Assembly (NCBI GenBank): GCA_030616165.1
Contig: JAUWXV010000129.1
Span: 1-10,231, forward strand
DNA: 10,231 bases
Reading direction: 5' to 3'
Origin: a bacterium
GTDB taxonomy: Bacteria; SM23-31; JAUVVT01
Part shown: positions 1 to 8,207 of the stretch, piece by piece
How positions within the stretch are numbered: the stretch's first letter is position 1
How the letters are laid out: each line of letters begins with the position of its first letter
Translations under genes and position numbers: made by a program
Notes under the pieces: generated by a model
The model's database searches: none
The model's input: the letters and a program-made list of their open reading frames with translations, nothing else
Told to the model about the DNA's origin: nothing

Positions 1-62
1 ATGAAGTAAAACAAAAGATAAAAGAACTTTCTGCTAATTTCCCTATTTATGATTTTATCTGA
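1..62 (+). CDS. glyA: Serine hydroxymethyltransferase, C-terminal end only (partial)
   Basis: The third forward frame is open from the window edge to a TGA at 60-62 and reads EVKQKIKELSANFPIYDFI. The pattern of a helix, then hydrophobic residue, then F-P-x-Y just before the stop is how serine hydroxymethyltransferases typically end (E. coli GlyA ends similarly, with a P-x-Y motif). The enzyme makes glycine and 5,10-methylene-tetrahydrofolate from serine. Only 19 codons are visible, so the call rests on this tail and on the neighbour: glyA directly upstream of nrdR is a recurring arrangement in several bacterial groups. The nrdR start lies 25 bases downstream with no terminator between, so the two genes are probably co-transcribed. 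Confidence 0.6.
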   Translation, partial: EVKQKIKELSANFPIYDFI

Positions 63-87
63 TACCTTTTCAGGAGTTGGAAAAATT

Positions 88-537
88 ATGAAATGTCCAT
101 TTTGCGGTAATATAGAGGATAAAGTAATAGATTCAAGAAAAGCAAAAAATGGAATGGTTATTAGAAGAAGGCGGGAATGTACAAACTGTAAAAAAAGATA
201 TACTACTTATGAATATATTGAAGAAATATCTTTAATGGTAATAAAAGCCGATGGGAGGAGGGAATCATTTGATAGAAAAAAATTGAAAAATGGTATACTG
301 CTTGCATGCACAAAGAGACCCATCTCTATGGAGGTAATTGATGACGTAGTAGAGCGCATTGAAGAAAAGGTAAACAACAATTTTATCAGAGAGGTGAAAT
401 CAAAAGTTATTGGCGAATATGTTATGAAAGAACTGAGAAAGATAGATGAGGTAGCATACGTGCGATTTGCATCGGTTTATAGGAAATTTCAGGATAAAAT
501 AGAATTCTTAAAAGAATTGGATGAACTTAAGCAATAA
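88..537 (+). CDS. nrdR: Transcriptional repressor NrdR
   Basis: This is a 149-residue protein of normal NrdR length. NrdR is a nucleotide-sensing repressor that binds NrdR boxes upstream of ribonucleotide reductase operons. An N-terminal zinc ribbon is visible with C3-x2-C6 and C31-x2-C34, and between them the basic stretch around R26-R29 that contacts DNA. An ATP-cone domain follows at about residues 46-136 and ends in the typical YVRFASVYRKF segment. The start is placed at the ATG at 88 because NrdR proteins begin MKCPFC. An AGGAG at 72-76 precedes it, with a longish 11-base spacer. An in-frame ATG at 49 would add 13 unconserved residues and overlap the end of glyA. No ribonucleotide reductase gene or NrdR box pair was recognised in the window, so its targets lie elsewhere. 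Confidence 0.96.
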   Translation: MKCPFCGNIEDKVIDSRKAKNGMVIRRRRECTNCKKRYTTYEYIEEISLMVIKADGRRESFDRKKLKNGILLACTKRPISMEVIDDVVERIEEKVNNNFIREVKSKVIGEYVMKELRKIDEVAYVRFASVYRKFQDKIEFLKELDELKQ

Positions 538-575
538 AAAAATCGTATAATTTTTTAATTTTTGTATTTGCTTTT

Positions 576-606
576 GGGGAAACTTTTTTTATGTTTCCCC
601 CTTTTT
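576..606 (+). terminator. Intrinsic terminator after nrdR
   Basis: A perfect 8-base-pair stem is formed by GGGGAAAC (576-583) and GTTTCCCC (593-600), with a 9-base loop made mostly of T. It is followed by C and then five T (602-606). This ends the glyA-nrdR transcript and separates it from the phosphatase operon. Confidence 0.85.
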
Positions 607-611
607 ATAAT
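606..611 (+). promoter_or_regulatory. Possible -10 element of the phosphatase-peptidase operon
   Basis: An exact TATAAT lies immediately after the nrdR terminator and 20 bases before the ATG at 632. If used, transcription would start near 618 and leave a leader of only about 14 bases, fitting the lack of a Shine-Dalgarno sequence before that gene. No good -35 hexamer sits 16-18 bases upstream (the position falls in the terminator loop), and TATAAT is frequent by chance in sequence this AT-rich. Confidence 0.35.
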
Positions 612-631
612 ATAATTAAAATTTTATTTAG

Positions 632-2575
632 ATGAAAGTACATATAACAAAAACTCTATTTTATATATTATTTATTTTTTTGCTTGGTGGATTATTTTAT
701 ATTGTTTTTCTATCAATGGGAATTTTTTTTGATGAATGGGGCATAATATCACAGGTGATATTCTTTCTTACTTGCTCAGCATTTTTAACTTTATTCCTGA
801 AGCAAATATTAACCTCTTTTGAAGTCTATACTAATAAAATAATTTTCCCGGAACAAAAGAAATTTGAAAATGAGATTGGTGAACTTTGTAATAAAGTGAT
901 TAATTTTGTTAAATATAATGAGATTTTTAATATTTTTTTAAAGAGTTTATCAGAAAGTATAAATAATAAAAACATTATCATATTTTACTATCAACACAAC
1001 GATATTTACACTCTTGAGAAAAATGAAGAATTGAATAGTGAAATATTAAATGATAAAAACGATTCCTTGTTGGAAATCCTAAAATCAGAAAACTCTATAA
1101 AAATATTTGATATTTATAATGATATTAAAGAAAAATCTGCTCTTCGGGAAAAACTTTTATCACTCAAATTTAAAAATATAATTACGCTTGGAAATAGTAA
1201 TGAGATGCTCGGATGGATAGCACTTGGAGAATTGAAAAGAGAAAAAATAAATCCGCAAAATTTTAATAAAATGCTCCTTAAACTTGCTGACAAATTAACA
1301 CAGGCAATCGAACATGCAAGACTTTATCAGGAGGCTAAAAGAGAATCTGTTGAAAAGGGAATATTAATAGAAGTTGGTAGAAGAATAAGTAAGAGTAGAG
1401 ATTTACAAGAAATATTAAATCTAATTGTAGATTCCCTTGCAGAGATTGTGCCCTATGATGCAGCTGGTATATTTTTAATTGATCCTGAACAGCCAAGAAA
1501 TATGACATACAGCGTATTGCGGGGATATAGTAAAAAGAGTTTTGAGGGGGTTTCAATGAAAGTTGGTAAAGGATTAGTTGGATGGTCAGCTCAATATGGA
1601 AAGGGTGAAATTGTATCAGATGTTTCAAAAGACAAAAGATATATAACGGTGAAAAAGGAAACAAAATCCCAAATGGTTATCCCAATAAAATGCGGTGAAG
1701 ATATAATCGGAGTATTTTGTCTTGAGAGTAATAAACTTAACTTTTTTACTGGGAGCCATTATGAAGTTGTAAAAACTTTTGCCAGTCAGGCTGCAATTGG
1801 CATTGAGAATGCAAGATTGTATTTTGAAATTCAGAAAAAGGAAGAGTTATCACAGGAAATAAAAAAAGCAAGTGATATACAAAGGGCTCTTTTCCCTAAA
1901 AAAATACCCAGGATTCCGGGCTATGAGATATCTACATTTAATCAATATAGTATGGAATTGGGAGGGGATCTTTACGATTTGAAAAAAATCGATGGGAAAG
2001 AACTTGGTGTTGCTATAGGTGATGCTTCGGGTAAAGGAGTTCCAGGAGCAATCTTAATGTCAACACTTTACGCTACTTTCAGAATGGGGAGAAAAGGTTA
2101 TTTGGAAATTAACGAAGTCATTGAAAAATTGAATGATTCTATAACAAGTTTAACTCAGCCAGATACATATGCCACTTTTTTTTATGGGATTTTGGATATC
2201 CAAACTGGAATATTCAGATATACAAATGCTGGACATAATCCGCCATATCTAATAAAAAGTTCAGATGGATTTAAAAAATTGGAAATTGGAGGTACTGTTC
2301 TGGGATTCTTTAAAGAGATTAAGTATAAAAAAGGTGAAGTAAAACTTGAAATCAACGATGTTTTAGTATTATATACTGATGGAATAACCGAGTGCAAAAA
2401 TAAGTGGGATGAAGAATTTGGAGAAAAAAGATTTTTAAATATTATACTTAAAAACCGTTCTCTTGCACCAAAAAAGTTGCAAGAAAAAATAGTTAATGCC
2501 CTCCATGTATTTGCTGAAAAAAGCGTATTCAGTGATGACATATCACTTGTGATAATTAAAAAAGTTTCAGAGTGA
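632..2575 (+). CDS. Membrane-anchored GAF-domain PP2C (RsbU/SpoIIE-type) serine phosphatase
   Basis: The 647-residue protein begins with two hydrophobic membrane helices (about 8-32 and 36-59). Next comes a poorly conserved, GAF-sized region (about 85-230), then a clear GAF domain (about 245-397), and a linker with the DIQRALFP motif (415-422) that precedes this phosphatase class. The catalytic PP2C domain spans about 430-645. Metal-binding aspartates are visible: D446 in GGDLYD, D464 in IGDASGKG, D583 in YTDG, and D635/D636 near the end; TNAGHNPPYL (531-540) is also typical. Family members dephosphorylate phosphoserine on anti-anti-sigma (STAS) proteins, releasing a sigma factor. The GAF domains probably sense a small ligand or redox state. 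No STAS or anti-sigma gene is present here, so the target is unknown. There is no Shine-Dalgarno sequence. The next gene starts 7 bases after the stop. Confidence 0.93.
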   Translation: MKVHITKTLFYILFIFLLGGLFYIVFLSMGIFFDEWGIISQVIFFLTCSAFLTLFLKQILTSFEVYTNKIIFPEQKKFENEIGELCNKVINFVKYNEIFNIFLKSLSESINNKNIIIFYYQHNDIYTLEKNEELNSEILNDKNDSLLEILKSENSIKIFDIYNDIKEKSALREKLLSLKFKNIITLGNSNEMLGWIALGELKREKINPQNFNKMLLKLADKLTQAIEHARLYQEAKRESVEKGILIEVGRRISKSRDLQEILNLIVDSLAEIVPYDAAGIFLIDPEQPRNMTYSVLRGYSKKSFEGVSMKVGKGLVGWSAQYGKGEIVSDVSKDKRYITVKKETKSQMVIPIKCGEDIIGVFCLESNKLNFFTGSHYEVVKTFASQAAIGIENARLYFEIQKKEELSQEIKKASDIQRALFPKKIPRIPGYEISTFNQYSMELGGDLYDLKKIDGKELGVAIGDASGKGVPGAILMSTLYATFRMGRKGYLEINEVIEKLNDSITSLTQPDTYATFFYGILDIQTGIFRYTNAGHNPPYLIKSSDGFKKLEIGGTVLGFFKEIKYKKGEVKLEINDVLVLYTDGITECKNKWDEEFGEKRFLNIILKNRSLAPKKLQEKIVNALHVFAEKSVFSDDISLVIIKKVSE

Positions 2576-2582
2576 AACATTT

Positions 2583-3854
2583 ATGAAGAACGTAATTGAA
2601 TTCGATATAAAAAAATTTAATCTTCAAAATGGACTGAAAGTTTTGACATTGGAAAATCATTTTATACCAATAGTCAGTTATTATACTTTTTACAAAGTTG
2701 GCTCAAGAAATGAGATTCCGGGTATTACAGGCATATCTCATCTTTTTGAACATATGATGTTTAAAGGTTCTAAGAAATTTAAAAATATTTCTTTTGATAA
2801 AATCCTTGAACCGATGGGTGGTTATTCCAATGCTTACACTTCGAGGGATATGACTGTTTATTATGAGAACTTTCCACCAGATGTATTAAAACTTGTTGTT
2901 GAACTTGATTCAGATAGAATGGGAAGTCTTAATCTCGTTTCAAAAGAACTTGATTCTGAAAGGGAAGTGGTTAAAGAGGAAAGAAGATATCGAACAGAGA
3001 ATTCTATTATAGGTAAAATGGATGAAGAACTTTATTTAGCAGCGTATTCTGCACATCCGTACCGATTTCCAATAATAGGATGGATGTCCGACCTTAGTAA
3101 TATTAATATTGACGATTGTCATGGTTACCTTGAAACATACTATAATCCTGCAAACTCCTGTATTGTTTTAGTTGGTGATTTTAATACTAATACCGCATTA
3201 TCAATTATAGAACAAAATTACAGTAAGATTCAGGTCAATCCTGTTAAAAGACAATGTATAACAAAAGAACCGACACAAACAGGGGGAAAAAGAGTTGAGT
3301 ATCGTAAACCTGCAGAAGTTTATTCTTTTATGGTCGGGTTTCATGCTCCTGATATTAACAATCCGGATATATTGGCATTGGAAATCCTCCGCACTATTCT
3401 TACTGATGGTGAAAGTTCGAGATTGCAAAAAAAACTTATTTATGATAAAGAAATAGCATTATCTGTTTATTCAGATTTTACCTGGAGAATAGACCCTACT
3501 CTTTTTGTATTGTATGTTCAGATGAAACCTAATTATTCCTCTGAAGAGGGCGAAAAGCTGCTTTATGATGAGATTGAAAAAATAAAAAATGGTGATATTT
3601 TAGATAAAGATATTATTAAGGCAAAAAATAAAATCGAAAGCTATTTTTTTAAAAGTATTAAAACCACATTAGGATTGGGTGAAAAAATTGGTTCATCCGA
3701 AATATTATTCGGTGATTATAATTTTATCTTTAAAGTTTTGGATGAATTTAAAAAGATTGAGAAAAATAATTTGATTAAGGTAGTAAATAAATATTTTATA
3801 AAAGATAATAGGACTGTTGTTACTCTTGTTCCAAAATCTAATGAAGGAAGTTGA
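2583..3854 (+). CDS. M16 family zinc metallopeptidase, catalytic subunit
   Basis: The 423-residue protein is the size of a single-chain M16B subunit (processing-peptidase-like). The zinc site is intact: H53-x-x-E56-H57, in the context GISHLFEHMMFKG, with the third ligand E133 exactly 76 residues after H57, the spacing seen in mitochondrial processing peptidase beta. A second M16 half-domain runs from about 235 to 420. Where partner subunits carry R-G-x-x-Y, this protein has E290-I-A-L-S294, so the substrate-gripping arginine and tyrosine are missing and should come from the downstream gene product. No signal peptide is visible, which suggests a cytoplasmic location. The start codon lies 7 bases after the phosphatase stop, so translation is probably coupled. 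The substrate cannot be told from sequence; pqqF-type and processing-peptidase names would be over-calls. Confidence 0.95.
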   Translation: MKNVIEFDIKKFNLQNGLKVLTLENHFIPIVSYYTFYKVGSRNEIPGITGISHLFEHMMFKGSKKFKNISFDKILEPMGGYSNAYTSRDMTVYYENFPPDVLKLVVELDSDRMGSLNLVSKELDSEREVVKEERRYRTENSIIGKMDEELYLAAYSAHPYRFPIIGWMSDLSNINIDDCHGYLETYYNPANSCIVLVGDFNTNTALSIIEQNYSKIQVNPVKRQCITKEPTQTGGKRVEYRKPAEVYSFMVGFHAPDINNPDILALEILRTILTDGESSRLQKKLIYDKEIALSVYSDFTWRIDPTLFVLYVQMKPNYSSEEGEKLLYDEIEKIKNGDILDKDIIKAKNKIESYFFKSIKTTLGLGEKIGSSEILFGDYNFIFKVLDEFKKIEKNNLIKVVNKYFIKDNRTVVTLVPKSNEGS

Positions 3855-3913
3855 TCTATCTAACCAAATAATACTGATACTGTGAACTTTTAATCTATTG
3901 TAATTTTTTTCTT

Positions 3914-3917
3914 GGAG
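3914..3917 (+). promoter_or_regulatory. Ribosome binding site that fixes a TTG start
   Basis: GGAG lies 10 bases before the TTG at 3928. It is one of the clearer Shine-Dalgarno sequences in the window and supports reading TTG as the start of the second M16 gene; no in-frame ATG occurs before codon 23. Confidence 0.7.
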
Positions 3918-3927
3918 TTAAATTAAA

Positions 3928-5247
3928 TTGAAAGAAATAAAGTTACCAGAATATAAGAAAATAAAATTAGACAACGGATTAATCGTATTTTTAATGAAAT
4001 ATACTAAACTACCTCTTGTAAATTTTAGATTTCTTTTAAGAAGGGGTTCGGTTTATGATTCACCAGGAAAAGAAGGTCTGGCAAGAATTACAGCATCCCT
4101 TTTAAAAAAAGGAACCTCACATCTTAATGCAGTTGAAATTTTTAATGAGATAGACCTGTTAGGAGGTGAAATTGAATGTTCAGCAGACCTTGATTATTCA
4201 ATTGCTGTCGGAGAATTTTTATCAAAGAATTGGGATAAAGGTTTTGACATATTTACAGATATTATATTAAATCCAGTGTTTGATGAAAAGGAGGTTGAAA
4301 GGAAGAAAAAAAAGACACTTGGAGAGGTAATCGCAAGAAAAGACAATCCAGGTATTGTTGCAAACCTTCATTTTTCAAAGTTTCTTTTCAAAGAACATCC
4401 ATACGGAAAACCAATCTCTGGAACAGAATCATCCATAAATAATATAACCAGAAACGATATAATTAATTTTTACAACAAACACTATTCACCTGAAAATTCA
4501 ATCCTTGTAATAGCAGGTGATTTTGAAGAAGAAAAGGCTATGAATAAATTGTATTCCACTTTATCAAAATGGGCTGCAAATCCAGATAAGGATAAACCTG
4601 TTGTAAAATCGCCGTCTCTTGAGGGAATTAATATATTAATAGTTGACAAACCAGATTTGACCCAATCACAGATAAGGTTTGGTAATGTTGGAATAAATAA
4701 AAACAGTGATGATTATTTTGCTGTTCGTGTTATGAGTAAAATATTGGGAGGTGGATTTAATTCTCGTTTAAACAATGAAGTCAGAGTCAAAAGAGGTTTA
4801 ACATATGGTATAACAAGCAGATTCAATACTCCACTTTATCCTGGAGAATTTGTAATAAGTACTTTTACAAAAAATAAAACAATACTCGAAACTATCGAAA
4901 TAATTCTTGGAGAAATTAAAAAAATAAGAACAGAAAATGTATTTGAAAAAGAATTGGAAGGGTCTAAAAAGTATATCACAGGTTTATACCCACTTAGTAT
5001 CGAGACTTTAGAGTTAATGTCAAAGCAATTAACAGATATAGAATTTTATGGATTAGATAATAAATATATAGAAAATTATCGTAAAAATACTTTGTCTGTT
5101 GGGATTGATGATGTGAAGTATTCCGCACAGAAATACCTGCAAACTGATAATTTAGCAGTTGTTGCAGTGGGTAATATGAAAGAGATTAAAAAAGATTTAG
5201 AAAAATTAGGGAAAGTAGTTTGTAAGAGTTATAAAGACGAATTATAA
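3928..5247 (+). CDS. M16 family peptidase-like protein, non-catalytic partner subunit
   Basis: The 439-residue M16 protein has lost its zinc site: where active members read H-x-x-E-H, it has R53-I-T-A56-S57 in the context GLARITASLLKKGT. It keeps the R289-G-L-T-Y293 pair that in two-subunit M16B enzymes binds substrate from the inactive chain. The second half-domain begins near 230. The start is a TTG at 3928-3930, preceded by GGAG at 3914-3917 with a 10-base spacer. The first in-frame ATG is codon 23, inside the conserved first strand (NGLIVFLMKYTKLP), so an ATG start would truncate the fold. No signal peptide is visible. It follows the catalytic subunit after 73 bases without a terminator, and the two very probably form a heterodimer, as in known bacterial M16B pairs. 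Confidence 0.93.
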   Translation: MKEIKLPEYKKIKLDNGLIVFLMKYTKLPLVNFRFLLRRGSVYDSPGKEGLARITASLLKKGTSHLNAVEIFNEIDLLGGEIECSADLDYSIAVGEFLSKNWDKGFDIFTDIILNPVFDEKEVERKKKKTLGEVIARKDNPGIVANLHFSKFLFKEHPYGKPISGTESSINNITRNDIINFYNKHYSPENSILVIAGDFEEEKAMNKLYSTLSKWAANPDKDKPVVKSPSLEGINILIVDKPDLTQSQIRFGNVGINKNSDDYFAVRVMSKILGGGFNSRLNNEVRVKRGLTYGITSRFNTPLYPGEFVISTFTKNKTILETIEIILGEIKKIRTENVFEKELEGSKKYITGLYPLSIETLELMSKQLTDIEFYGLDNKYIENYRKNTLSVGIDDVKYSAQKYLQTDNLAVVAVGNMKEIKKDLEKLGKVVCKSYKDEL

Positions 5248-5265
5248 AGAGCAAATTAAAAAAAT

Positions 5266-5967
5266 ATGAAAAACAATGATAAGAAATTAGTATTATTTGA
5301 TATAGATGGAACCTTGATTCATCCGGGGAACGGAGCAAAAAGGGCTCTATCAAAAACTATCTTAAAAAACTTTGGAATAAAAATAAAGGTTACCTACGAG
5401 AATACTGCAGGTAAAACTGATCGCTGGATAATTAAAGATATTCTATTAGAATCTGGTGTAGAACAGAATATAATTGATGAAAAAATGGGCAAAATAATCG
5501 ATGATTATCTTACGTTTATTAAGGAAGAATATAATAAAGACAATGATGCAAAGGTTTTTGAGGGCATTTTTGAACTACTTGAAAAATTAAACAAAATAGA
5601 AAATGTTTATCTTGGATTACTGACAGGAAACGTTGAGCATGGTGCAAGGATTAAACTTTCTCCATTTAATCTCAATAGATTCTTTCCTTTTGGAGCATTC
5701 GGAAGCGATGGTATGTATCGGGATGGTCTGGTAGAGGTCGCTTTAAAGAGAGCAAAACATCTATATGGTATTTCTTTTTATGGTAAAAATTTAGTTATAA
5801 TAGGGGATACGGTAAATGATGTTACTTGCGGAAAAAAATTTAATGCTAAATCGATTGCTGTGGTGAGACGACCTGAATATTTAGAAAAGGTAAAAAAGGC
5901 AAAGCCAGATTTTTTATTTACAGAATTTGAGGAAATTGATAAAGTTGTCGGAGCAATATTATTATGA
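5266..5967 (+). CDS. HAD superfamily phosphatase, phosphoglycolate-phosphatase-like
   Basis: The 233-residue protein shows the HAD catalytic motifs in order. Motif I is FDIDGT with nucleophile D12 and acid/base D14. Motif II is LLTGN with T120. A basic stretch around K161-K164 is the likely motif III lysine. Motif IV is IGDTVND with D181 and D185 for magnesium. A helical C1-type cap lies between motifs I and II (about 20-95) and includes AGKTDRWIIKDIL, a segment seen in phosphoglycolate-phosphatase-like members. These cytoplasmic enzymes hydrolyse phosphate monoesters of small metabolites; the exact substrate cannot be assigned, so no gene symbol is given. It starts 18 bases after the second M16 gene with no evident Shine-Dalgarno sequence. 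Its TGA overlaps the ATG of the next gene by four bases, indicating translational coupling. Confidence 0.9.
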   Translation: MKNNDKKLVLFDIDGTLIHPGNGAKRALSKTILKNFGIKIKVTYENTAGKTDRWIIKDILLESGVEQNIIDEKMGKIIDDYLTFIKEEYNKDNDAKVFEGIFELLEKLNKIENVYLGLLTGNVEHGARIKLSPFNLNRFFPFGAFGSDGMYRDGLVEVALKRAKHLYGISFYGKNLVIIGDTVNDVTCGKKFNAKSIAVVRRPEYLEKVKKAKPDFLFTEFEEIDKVVGAILL

Positions 5968-8051
5968 AAAATGCAATTGAAAACTTAAAGCGAATTTTAA
6001 GTAAAACTGCTTTATTTAATCTGTTAATTATATTTATTTTCTCTGTGAATAAGAGCTTATCTCAGGATTATGTTTGGCCAACTAATGCCAGCAGATATCT
6101 TACTTCAACTTTTTGTGAATACAGAGATTATCATTTTCATTCAGGGATTGATATTAAGACGTGGGCAAAAACAGGATATAATGTATTTGCAGTAGATTCA
6201 GGTTCACTCTGGAGGTTGAAAGTCTCTCCATATGGTTATGGAAAAGTGTTATATATTCATCACAATGATGGAAAATATTCTGTTTATGGTCATTTGCTGA
6301 AGTTTTCGGATAAAATTCAGAATTTAGTAAAAGAGGAACAAAAGCGGCTAAACAAGTTTAGTATAGAAATGTTTTTTCAAAATGGTGAAATTCCTGTTAA
6401 AAAGGGGGAGTTAATTGGATACACTGGAAGGAGTGCAACAAGATCTCCTCACCTGCACTTTGAGATTAGGGATGCATATAGTAATCCTTTAAACCCGAAT
6501 ATATATGGATTCAAGGTTAACGACAGCTTTTCTCCGATAATTAAATCGGTTTCTTTTTCTCCACTTGATCATAATTCATTTGTGGAAGATGATTATAAAC
6601 CTTTTGTTTTGCCGGCACAGAAAGTTTCAGAGGGCAAATTTAATATTTTAGAAACAGTCGAAGTTTGGGGGAATATTGGTATAGGAGTTTCTGTTTATGA
6701 TATGGATGGAAATGTTGCGAACATGTATGGCCCTTATTTTATTGACTTTTTTATTGATGATGAAGAGGTTTTTAAGGTAAAATATGATGAATTCTCTTTT
6801 GATGAAACCAGAAAAATTATTCTGGATAGGGATTTTCGACTGTTGAAAAGAGGATTTGGGATATATAATAAATTATACAGAGATATTGGAAACAATCTTA
6901 AATTTTATGATAAATACGAAACCTATGATGGTGTAATTCGCGCCTTTTTTTCAGAACAGGGTGGAATTGGAGATGGTGAGCATTCGTTTCGCATAGTTAT
7001 TGGAGATGTTTCTGGGAATATATCTGTTTGTTCAGGTAAATTCAATGCAATAAATCATAAAGTGATAGATGTTTCTGAGGTTGCTGAAAATGATTATTCA
7101 GTTTCGAGTGGTGACATAATTTCAAAAGAAATTTTATACCTTAAGGGCGATTTATATGATAATTATTTAAGGTTAGAAATAAACTCTTTAGAGGATTTGA
7201 AATCAAATCCCGAAATAGAAGTGTATAATAATGAGAGTTTTGAATTAAAATTAAAATCAAGAGAAATAGACGAAAATATATTTGTCTGTTCATATCCACT
7301 AATTGGTGAAAGTATAAAAAATCTCCATTTTATTGCAAAAGGTGAATTGTATTCAGGGAATATTGTTAAAAGTGAATATTTTATTAAACTCTTTCCAGTT
7401 TCTAAAGAAGGAGGCAGGATAATTTCGGGAAATGGAAATTGTATCTTAGAATTTTCCAGGGAATCGGTCTATAATAAGTTCTGGGGAAGAATAACTGAAC
7501 TTGAGAACAAAAATTCGAAAGATTCAGTTTTTATAGGAAATATATATTCTTTAGAACCTTTTGATATACCTTTGAATAATAGAGCAAAACTCTTTATAAA
7601 ATATCCTGATAGTATTTCAAATCCTGAAAAATTTGGTATTTATAGTTTTGAAGAAAATAATCACGTAGGATACTCAGAAAGTAAACTAAATAGTTCATTT
7701 TCTCTGATAGAAAGTAATATCAATGAATTAGGAAGATATACCTTAATAAAAGATACAGAACCGCCTGTTATTTACAAAATTATTCCAAGAAAAGGAACAA
7801 AGATTAAAAACAGAACCCCCAAAATAACGGTTTATTTTGATGATAAACTTTCGGGGATTGAGAGTGATGAAAGCATTATATTAAAACTGGATGGAAAAAG
7901 GGTAATATCTGAATATGACCCGATTATGGAGAATGTATTTTATGTTCCGGAAGAAGCACTGTCATATGGCGAACATATTGTGGAATTTGAAGTAGTAGAT
8001 AATATGAATAATAAATCTTATATAAAATCAGTATTTAACATAATTCCATAA
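5964..8051 (+). CDS. Exported M23 (LytM-type) zinc peptidase with long C-terminal extension
   Basis: The 695-residue protein starts at an ATG overlapping the HAD stop (ATGA). A signal peptide is visible: basic residues K9, R10 and K14, a hydrophobic core at about 15-28, and a possible cleavage after SLS (31-33). The M23 domain lies right behind it (about 38-180) with zinc ligands H59 and D63 (HSGID) and H165 (HLHFE), plus the catalytic histidines H110 (YGHL) and H163. M23 enzymes cut peptide cross-links in peptidoglycan, so it should act in the periplasm. The order WP...LTSTF.EYR..HFHSGID is typical of an FCB-group family that puts the peptidase domain first. The remaining roughly 515 residues look beta-rich. 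The last hundred (about 598-695, beginning DTEPPVIYKIIPRKG) resemble an Ig-like domain of surface proteins. The middle part was not recognised. Confidence 0.93.
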   Translation: MKNAIENLKRILSKTALFNLLIIFIFSVNKSLSQDYVWPTNASRYLTSTFCEYRDYHFHSGIDIKTWAKTGYNVFAVDSGSLWRLKVSPYGYGKVLYIHHNDGKYSVYGHLLKFSDKIQNLVKEEQKRLNKFSIEMFFQNGEIPVKKGELIGYTGRSATRSPHLHFEIRDAYSNPLNPNIYGFKVNDSFSPIIKSVSFSPLDHNSFVEDDYKPFVLPAQKVSEGKFNILETVEVWGNIGIGVSVYDMDGNVANMYGPYFIDFFIDDEEVFKVKYDEFSFDETRKIILDRDFRLLKRGFGIYNKLYRDIGNNLKFYDKYETYDGVIRAFFSEQGGIGDGEHSFRIVIGDVSGNISVCSGKFNAINHKVIDVSEVAENDYSVSSGDIISKEILYLKGDLYDNYLRLEINSLEDLKSNPEIEVYNNESFELKLKSREIDENIFVCSYPLIGESIKNLHFIAKGELYSGNIVKSEYFIKLFPVSKEGGRIISGNGNCILEFSRESVYNKFWGRITELENKNSKDSVFIGNIYSLEPFDIPLNNRAKLFIKYPDSISNPEKFGIYSFEENNHVGYSESKLNSSFSLIESNINELGRYTLIKDTEPPVIYKIIPRKGTKIKNRTPKITVYFDDKLSGIESDESIILKLDGKRVISEYDPIMENVFYVPEEALSYGEHIVEFEVVDNMNNKSYIKSVFNIIP

Positions 8052-8086
8052 AGTAATACATTATATATCCAGTTTAAAATTATCGT

Positions 8087-8115
8087 TTGATTTTTTGGAA
8101 TAGTTTTATTATATT
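8087..8115 (+). promoter_or_regulatory. Sigma-70-type promoter of the initiator tRNA gene
   Basis: TTGATT (8087-8092) and TATATT (8110-8115) are separated by exactly 17 bases. They place the start of transcription near 8122, a few bases before the mature tRNA 5' end at 8125. A TAAAAT at 8115-8120 is an alternative -10. It implies the tRNA can be made independently of the peptidase operon upstream, which has no terminator of its own. Confidence 0.6.
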
Positions 8116-8124
8116 AAAATAGAT

Positions 8125-8198
<74 letters not shown>

Positions 8199-8207
8199 CA
8201 ATATTAA

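Noticed and set aside
49-87. Upstream ATG that would lengthen NrdR by 13 residues
   Set aside because: NrdR proteins begin with MKCPFC, the AGGAG serves the ATG at 88, and the extension overlaps the end of glyA and has no family counterpart.
1335-1664. Minus-strand open frame of 109 codons
   Set aside because: It lies wholly inside the phosphatase gene opposite its GAF domain, resembles no family and has AT-driven composition; a shadow frame.
2182-2580. Minus-strand open frame of 132 codons
   Set aside because: It is opposite the conserved PP2C catalytic motifs and has no recognisable domain or own start signals.
3201-3428. Minus-strand open frame of 75 codons
   Set aside because: It is contained in the first M16 gene with no independent support.
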